Source: VRUE01 sp045805805 (GTDB lineage Bacteria > Actinomycetota > Thermoleophilia > Solirubrobacterales > 70-9). From it: a stretch of DNA of 64,000 bases. Positions 59,605 through 64,000 of the stretch are shown one piece after another. How positions within the stretch are numbered: the stretch's first letter is position 1; each line of letters begins with the position of its first letter. The position numbers were made by a program, and so were the translations under genes. The notes beneath the pieces were generated by a model, which was given only the letters and a program-made list of their open reading frames with translations, made no database searches and was not told the origin of the DNA. The stretch lies in contig JBJMKO010000111.1 of the NCBI GenBank assembly GCA_045805805.1, positions 1 to 64,000 on the forward strand, read 5' to 3'.

Positions 59605-59697
59605 CTACACCGATCTCCCGATCAAGACGATCCCCGCGATGGAGACGCTGGCGAGAACCGCCAGCGCGATGTCCGTTCGACGCTCGTTGTCCGTCAT
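59605..59697 (-). CDS. tiny membrane protein (30 residues)
   Basis: A 30-residue frame, M-T-D-N-E-R-R-T-D then a hydrophobic span (I-A-L-A-V-L-A-S-V-S-I-A-G-I-V-L-I) and G-R-S-V. AGGAGAT lies 5 bases before the ATG. The good ribosome site and single-span pattern support a real small protein. The function is unknown. Confidence 0.55.
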   Translation of the reverse strand: MTDNERRTDIALAVLASVSIAGIVLIGRSV

Positions 59698-59738
59698 TGC
59701 ATCTCCTAGAACACGGCCTCAGGCAGAGAGATGCTGTA

Positions 59739-59811
59739 CGCCCCAGGCTGGATTCGAACCAGCGACCATCGGCTTAGAAGGCCGGTGCTCTGTCCTCTGA
59801 GCTACTGGGGC
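59739..59811 (-). tRNA. tRNA-Arg (anticodon TCT)
   Basis: Minus-strand cloverleaf with perfect acceptor (GCCCCAG/CTGGGGC), a normal D arm, anticodon loop CTTCTAA giving TCT, and a T arm GTTCGAATC. Discriminator G. No CCA is encoded. Confidence 0.95.
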
Positions 59812-59864
59812 GGGTAGGCCTAGATTAGGCCCTGGAAAGCCCGTTGGCGTAGGATCCTCGCGCT

Positions 59865-60665
59865 ATGGCGAGCGTCGATGCAGCGGGGACAGAACTGCAC
59901 TACCTGCGTGCCGGGGAGGGCGAGCCGCTGCTGCTGATCCAGGGGATGAGCGCCACCCACCTGACCTGGGGCCGGCCTTTCCTCGACGAACTCGAGCGGA
60001 GCTTCGACTGCATCGTCTTCGACAATCGCGGCATGGGGCTCTCCGGTCAGGCGGCGCTGCCGTTCACGATCGCCGACATGGCCGCCGACACCGCCGCCCT
60101 GCTCGACGCGCTGGAGATCGAGACCGCACACGTGGTCGGGATCTCGATGGGCGGGATGATCGCCCAGGAGCTGGCGCTTGCCCATCCCGAGCGGATCCGC
60201 ACGCTGACGATTGGCGCCAGCTACTGCGGTGGCCCCAACGGGACGCTGATGGCGCCCGAGGACCTGCAGATGCTCGGTGCCGCCTACGCCTCCGGCGAAC
60301 CCGAGCAGGTCTTCCGCGCGATGTGGGAGATCAACCTCTCTCCCACCTTCCGCGAGGACGACTCCCGCTTTGCCGCCTTCACCGAGATGGGCTCGGCGCT
60401 GCCGGCTCCCCAGCCCGTGGTCCTGCAGCAGATGCGCGCCTGCGGCGCCCACGACACGCACGAGCGCCTCGGCCAGATCTCCCTGCCGACGCTGGTCATC
60501 CACGGCGATGCCGACCGCCTGCTCGGGCACGGCAACGGCCGCGAGATCGCCGCGCTGATCCCCGCCCGCCTGGAGACGCTCGAGGGCGTCGGCCACATGT
60601 TCTGGTGGGAGCAGCCGCAGCGCTCGGCGGAGCTGATCCGCGAGCACGCTCTGGCGCCGGTCTGA
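59865..60665 (+). CDS. alpha/beta hydrolase
   Basis: A 266-residue alpha/beta hydrolase. Blocks: L-L-L-I-Q-G-M-S-A-T (oxyanion loop region), D-N-R-G-M-G-L-S, nucleophile elbow G-I-S-M-G-G-M-I-A (Ser near 89), H-G-D-A-D-R (acid) and G-V-G-H-M-F-W (catalytic His near 246). The triad is complete. This pattern is found in esterases, epoxide hydrolases and C-C bond hydrolases, so the substrate is open. Confidence 0.9.
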   Translation: MASVDAAGTELHYLRAGEGEPLLLIQGMSATHLTWGRPFLDELERSFDCIVFDNRGMGLSGQAALPFTIADMAADTAALLDALEIETAHVVGISMGGMIAQELALAHPERIRTLTIGASYCGGPNGTLMAPEDLQMLGAAYASGEPEQVFRAMWEINLSPTFREDDSRFAAFTEMGSALPAPQPVVLQQMRACGAHDTHERLGQISLPTLVIHGDADRLLGHGNGREIAALIPARLETLEGVGHMFWWEQPQRSAELIREHALAPV

Positions 60666-60681
60666 GCGATTCCGCCGCCCA

Positions 60682-60720
60682 CGGGACCCAAAGCGGAAAT
60701 ATGGATCGCTTTGAGGCCCG
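60682..60720. terminator. bidirectional hairpin between convergent genes
   Basis: The 14-base arms 60682-60695 and 60707-60720 pair with two mismatches around an 11-base loop. It lies between the hydrolase stop and the stop of the minus-strand membrane protein. Confidence 0.65.
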
Positions 60721-60728
60721 TCGACCTG

Positions 60729-62903
60729 TCAGCCTTCGCCGAGCCTGGCGCACCCGGCCGGGTCGAGCTTGCCCTTGACCTTGAAGACGTAGTCGGGCTC
60801 GGGCGTGATCGTCGGCTCTTCGATGATCTGTTCCAGCGCCGGATCGGTCTTTAGCCAGGCGTAGATCGGATACCAGTATTCCGCCTCCCGCGAGTCCTGC
60901 GTGAACTGGCTGACGATCAGGAAGTCGTAGTCGCCGGCGTTGACCCGGCGCCGAAACTGGGCACAGCTGGTGGCGAGGCGGTAAGCGCCATCGGGGCCCG
61001 GCACCCCGATGAACTGGACGTAGTTGTTGAGTTTGGCGCCGTAGAAGCCGTACTGGCCGAAGAAGATCTCTCCCGAGCCGGCGATGCCGATCCGCTTGTC
61101 GTCTTGCTTGCGGGCAAAGGCGTATGCCTGCTTCGGCCCGCCGTCCTGGAGGAAGTGATCGACTTCCGTGTAGTGGTGGTCGACGTACTGCACCTCCTGG
61201 GCGCGGCCGAGGACCACGGCCAGCAGCAGGACCGCGCCCGCCGCCCCGGCGACGACGGCGCGGCTGACGCTTCGCCGCGAGCGCGCCAGCCCCAGTCCCG
61301 CCGGCGCCCAGACCAGTGCCAGGGTGAGGAAGACCGTGCCGACGATGTAGCCGGGGTACCAGCGCGGCGTCGTCAGCACGGTGATCGCGTAGACGCCGAG
61401 GAGGAAGTACAGCGTTTGCCGAGCGCGCCGGTCGGGCGCCCGTAGCGGTCGCGCGATCGGCAGCAGGACGAGCGCCAGGACCAGGCCCGGGATCAGGTAG
61501 CGGGTGTTGGTGAAGAAGCCCGTCGGCGAGCCCTCCTGCCCGGCGGCGGTGAGCGGGGTGAAGATGTAGACGAGTGCGGTCGCCAGCGCCCCCACGGCGA
61601 CCACCCGCAGGATCTTGTTGCGGGAGCGCAGGGCGACGTAGAGGGCGGCCGCGACGGCGACGATCAGGATCAGCGGCCAGAGCAGCCCCAGCGCGTTGTC
61701 GAGCTCTGGGAAGAACCAGCGTCGATAGATCGTCGGCTCGGTCAGGTAGTGGGCGACGGCGAAGCGCGGCCGCGGGTCGAGTGGCATCTGGTCGGGGCGG
61801 GGCAGGTGCAGCGGCCCGAAGCCGATCTGCGGGAGTGGGTTGCCGCCGGTCTTGATCGCCGCCCGCACGTACCAGTAGCCGCCGACCAGGAAGGTCGAGA
61901 GACCGAGCACCCAGGCGGTGGTGAGGCGCCGCCCACGGCCGCTGAAGACGATCACCCCGAGCCCGATCGCGACGACCGGGATCAGGAAGGTGAGCTTGAC
62001 CGAGGCAGCGAGGCCGGCGGCGATCCCGGCGATCACCAACGGCCCCTTGTCGAGCAGCGGCGCGTCGCGCTCCGGCGTGTCCTGGACCGCGCCCGAATCG
62101 GGCGCCCGTCTCTGGTGCGCGTTGATCAGGAAGGCGGCGAAGGCGATCAGGAAGGCGAGCCCCATGATGTCGTTGCGGCCCTCGCCCGGCTGGGTCTCGA
62201 TCATCACCCCCGAGTCGAGCACGATCGCCGCCGCCACCAGCGTCGCCGGGCCGACCTTGTAGGGGCGCCCGACGCACCAGGCGCCGAGCAGGGCGATCGC
62301 CAGCCAGAGCAGGTTGATCAGCGGCGAGAGCCAGTCGGTCTTGAAGAGGACGATCGCGGTGCCGTGGATCAGCTCCGAGCTCTGCGGGTAGAACCAGGCG
62401 GCGAGACGCAGCGGGTCGGTGAAGTGCAGGTGGACCGTCGAGTGTTCCTGGGCGATCCGCGCCGCGAAGGGCATGTGGTACCAGGTCGTGTCGCCGCCGA
62501 ACATCCCCTGGTCGAGGCTGAGCTGGGAGGGGAAGGTCCACTCGGCGACCGTGAAGGAGGCGACGGCGAGGGCGATCAGCAGGGCGACCGTCTGCACCTG
62601 CGGAGCGCTGACCTCTCTGTCCGTAGGGGGCGCCATGTGCCGGCCCAGCAGAGCGGCGAGAAGGCCGATCGCGATGCAGACGAGAATCGTCCAGCCGACC
62701 GTGAGGATGCTGAGGCTGCCCAGCAGCTCGAGCGAGACGACCAGCAGCGCGACCGCGATCGTGGCGTCGGCGAGCCGCGCCAGCGCCCCGGAGAATTCGG
62801 GGACGATCCAGCGCCGCAGCCAGTAGCCGCCGAGGCCGACCGCGCTGACGATGCCGATCACGGCGAGGCAGCCGCCGATGTAGGAGCCGAAGGAGGGGGT
62901 CAC
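60729..62903 (-). CDS. GT-C-like polytopic membrane protein
   Basis: A 724-residue membrane protein with about 12-14 spans and a C-terminal soluble domain (from about 580). Outer loops early in the chain carry D-Q-G-M-F-G-G-D-T-T-W-Y-H-M-P (acid pair in the first outer loop) and S-S-E-L-I-H-G, as in GT-C glycosyltransferases using lipid-linked sugars. I do not recognise an exact family. The role may be in wall or surface glycosylation. It is a single gene. Confidence 0.75.
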   Translation of the reverse strand: MTPSFGSYIGGCLAVIGIVSAVGLGGYWLRRWIVPEFSGALARLADATIAVALLVVSLELLGSLSILTVGWTILVCIAIGLLAALLGRHMAPPTDREVSAPQVQTVALLIALAVASFTVAEWTFPSQLSLDQGMFGGDTTWYHMPFAARIAQEHSTVHLHFTDPLRLAAWFYPQSSELIHGTAIVLFKTDWLSPLINLLWLAIALLGAWCVGRPYKVGPATLVAAAIVLDSGVMIETQPGEGRNDIMGLAFLIAFAAFLINAHQRRAPDSGAVQDTPERDAPLLDKGPLVIAGIAAGLAASVKLTFLIPVVAIGLGVIVFSGRGRRLTTAWVLGLSTFLVGGYWYVRAAIKTGGNPLPQIGFGPLHLPRPDQMPLDPRPRFAVAHYLTEPTIYRRWFFPELDNALGLLWPLILIVAVAAALYVALRSRNKILRVVAVGALATALVYIFTPLTAAGQEGSPTGFFTNTRYLIPGLVLALVLLPIARPLRAPDRRARQTLYFLLGVYAITVLTTPRWYPGYIVGTVFLTLALVWAPAGLGLARSRRSVSRAVVAGAAGAVLLLAVVLGRAQEVQYVDHHYTEVDHFLQDGGPKQAYAFARKQDDKRIGIAGSGEIFFGQYGFYGAKLNNYVQFIGVPGPDGAYRLATSCAQFRRRVNAGDYDFLIVSQFTQDSREAEYWYPIYAWLKTDPALEQIIEEPTITPEPDYVFKVKGKLDPAGCARLGEG

Positions 62904-62963
62904 CGGCGCGGGATGCTATTCGCCGGGGCGGGCGGCCAACGACCCGCTTATCAGCGGCCCGCT

Positions 62964-63000
62964 GTCGTCATTTCAGTCGCTATGCGACTGAAATGACGAC
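62964..63000 (-). terminator. 17-bp perfect hairpin covering the msrA stop
   Basis: Arms 62964-62980 and 62984-63000 pair perfectly around a 3-base loop. The stem includes the msrA stop codon (62973-62975) and its last ~8 codons. It can end the msrA transcript from inside the coding end. Confidence 0.75.
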
Positions 63001-63644
63001 GCCGCGGCAGGGATCCGGCAGGAGACCCCGGTCCCGGCCAGGCCGCAGTAGCCGTTCGGGACCTTGTGCAGGTACTGCTGGTGGTAGTCCTCGGCGTAGT
63101 AGAAGGGGCCGGCCGGCTCGACCTCGGTGGTGACCGGCTCGTGGCCGGCGGCGCGCAGGTCCTCGTCATAGGCGCGGCGCACCATCTCCGCCGTCTCCTT
63201 CTGGGCGTCGTTGACGAAGTAGATCCCCGAGCGGTACTGGGTGCCGACGTCGTTGCCCTGGCGCATGCCCTGGGTCGGGTCGTGCTCCTCGAAGAGGACC
63301 TTGAGCAGGTCGACGTAGGAGACCCTGGCGGGGTCGAAGGCGACGAGCACCGCCTCCGCGTGGCCGGTCTTGCCGGTGCAGACCTCCTCGTAGGTCGGGT
63401 TCGGGGTGGTCCCGTTCATGTAGCCGACTGCCGTCGTGTAAACGCCGTCGATGTCCCAGAAGAGACGCTCCGCCCCCCAGAAGCATCCGAGCGCGAAGTA
63501 GGCCTTCTCTATCCCGTCCGGAAAGGGCGGCTGCAGGGGCCCCTTCAGCACCGCGTGGCGCTCCGGCACACCGAAGGCCGGCTCGCTGCGACCGGGCAGT
63601 GCCTCCTCGGCGGCCGGCATCCGCGCCTTCTTCGAAAACAGCAT
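62973..63644 (-). CDS. msrA: peptide-methionine (S)-S-oxide reductase
   Basis: A 223-residue MsrA that repairs oxidised methionine. The catalytic Cys54 is in G-C-F-W-G-A-E. Other blocks are Y-M-N-G-T-T-P-N-P-T-Y, G-H-A-E-A-V and Y-H-Q-Q-Y-L. A late Cys (Y-C-G-L and G-V-S-C) can resolve the sulfenic acid. About 45 residues precede the core, as in actinobacterial forms. The C-terminal S-F-Q-S-H-S-D is encoded by a hairpin. Confidence 0.95.
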   Translation of the reverse strand: MLFSKKARMPAAEEALPGRSEPAFGVPERHAVLKGPLQPPFPDGIEKAYFALGCFWGAERLFWDIDGVYTTAVGYMNGTTPNPTYEEVCTGKTGHAEAVLVAFDPARVSYVDLLKVLFEEHDPTQGMRQGNDVGTQYRSGIYFVNDAQKETAEMVRRAYDEDLRAAGHEPVTTEVEPAGPFYYAEDYHQQYLHKVPNGYCGLAGTGVSCRIPAAASSFQSHSD

Positions 63645-63672
63645 GCCCCCCAGCTTACGCTCCGCGAAACTG

Positions 63673-63710
63673 GCATCAAATTCCCTACCTGCCGGAACGG
63701 GAATTGATGC
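63673..63710. promoter_or_regulatory. inverted repeat in a divergent promoter region
   Basis: GCATCAAATTCCC (63673-63685) and GGGAATTGATGC (63699-63710) pair with one bulged A. It lies between the msrA start and the divergent membrane gene, so it is more likely an operator or dispersed repeat than a terminator. Confidence 0.45.
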
Positions 63711-63741
63711 AGTTCGGGCCAGAACGGGTAGCGTTCACCGC

Positions 63742-64000
63742 ATCGGCTGCCTCGTCGTCCTATTTGCCCTGATCTCGCCCCGTCTGGCACTGTTCCTGCT
63801 GTGGCTGTTTACCAACCTGCTCAGCCGCGCCTTCGAGAGCTGGTTCGTTCCCTTTCTCGGCTTCTTCCTGCTGCCCTGGACGACGCTGGCCTACGCCGGG
63901 ATGTGGAGCTCCTCCAACAAGATCTCCGGCTTCGAGTGGTTCATCGTCATCCTCGCCTTCGTGATCGACCTCGGCTCCTACGCGCAGAGCAACCGGCGGC
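63742..64000 (+). CDS. small membrane protein, partial at the window edge, possible AUC start
   Basis: At least 86 residues are visible. Three hydrophobic segments carry L-I-S-P-R-L-A-L-F-L-L-W-L-F-T, L-G-F-F-L-L-P-W-T-T-L-A-Y-A-G-M-W and F-I-V-I-L-A-F-V-I-D-L-G-S-Y. These match small actinobacterial membrane proteins that begin M-G-C-L-V-V-L. Here the codon at the Met position is ATC, and no ATG, GTG or TTG is in frame nearby. The 3' end is cut by the window. Confidence 0.65.
   Translation, partial: MGCLVVLFALISPRLALFLLWLFTNLLSRAFESWFVPFLGFFLLPWTTLAYAGMWSSSNKISGFEWFIVILAFVIDLGSYAQSNRR

Overview
The window is high-GC actinobacterial DNA. The best guess is a soil member of the class Thermoleophilia (Solirubrobacterales/Gaiellales type). 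The reasons are a tig-clpP pair, mycothiol/formaldehyde-type dehydrogenase genes, very dense GC-rich reading frames, tRNA genes without encoded CCA, NHL/fibronectin-like surface proteins and many secreted proteins of unknown function. The lineage is an inference from gene content, not from a marker gene.

Layout. 0.1-10 kb: a glycosyltransferase, a secreted TIGR03118 protein, tRNA-Thr, clpP and tig, ctaG, a GH15 glucosidase/trehalase, small regulators, an RTX-like secreted protein and a carbonic anhydrase. 10-11.7 kb: a PQQ-type beta-propeller lipoprotein with a clear promoter. 11.7-20.1 kb: a tightly coupled minus-strand operon that starts with a tRNA gene. The order is tRNA(UAA), a diverged arginyl-tRNA-synthetase-like protein, a fused aminodeoxychorismate synthase, a GNAT transferase, an HDAC-like amidohydrolase, a chorismate-mutase-like enzyme, a cytochrome P450 and an MbtG-like amine N-hydroxylase. 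This is the most unusual system in the window. Its genes suggest that a p-aminophenylalanine-type amino acid is made and that an amino acid is loaded on a dedicated tRNA.

20-28.6 kb: hydrolases, an MMPL exporter, a lipase, a formaldehyde-to-CO2 cassette (SDR, NAD formate dehydrogenase, class III-type alcohol dehydrogenase) and a broken DUF2855 gene. 28.8-45.5 kb: an NHL-repeat surface protein, an XRE regulator, a fatty-acid beta-oxidation operon with a divergent TetR regulator, a DUF488 gene convergent with an unknown gene, glutamate decarboxylase, and an ECF sigma factor fused to a zinc-finger anti-sigma-like and membrane module. 45.5-48.8 kb: a lower-GC array of five paralogous lipoproteins with one amidase-like gene and remnants of both. 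This may be an effector/immunity array.

49-64 kb: a frameshifted VOC gene, an MBL hydrolase with a peroxiredoxin, an acylphosphatase/LigD-phosphoesterase fusion, DUF899 and DUF2182 genes, a second MMPL exporter, tRNA-His and tRNA-Arg, several small membrane proteins, a sterol-desaturase-type enzyme, a GT-C-like membrane protein and msrA. The edge cuts a small membrane protein.

A dispersed palindromic repeat (core TTCCGGTGCG) occurs four times plus one half copy. Long perfect hairpins without clear U-tracts end many genes.
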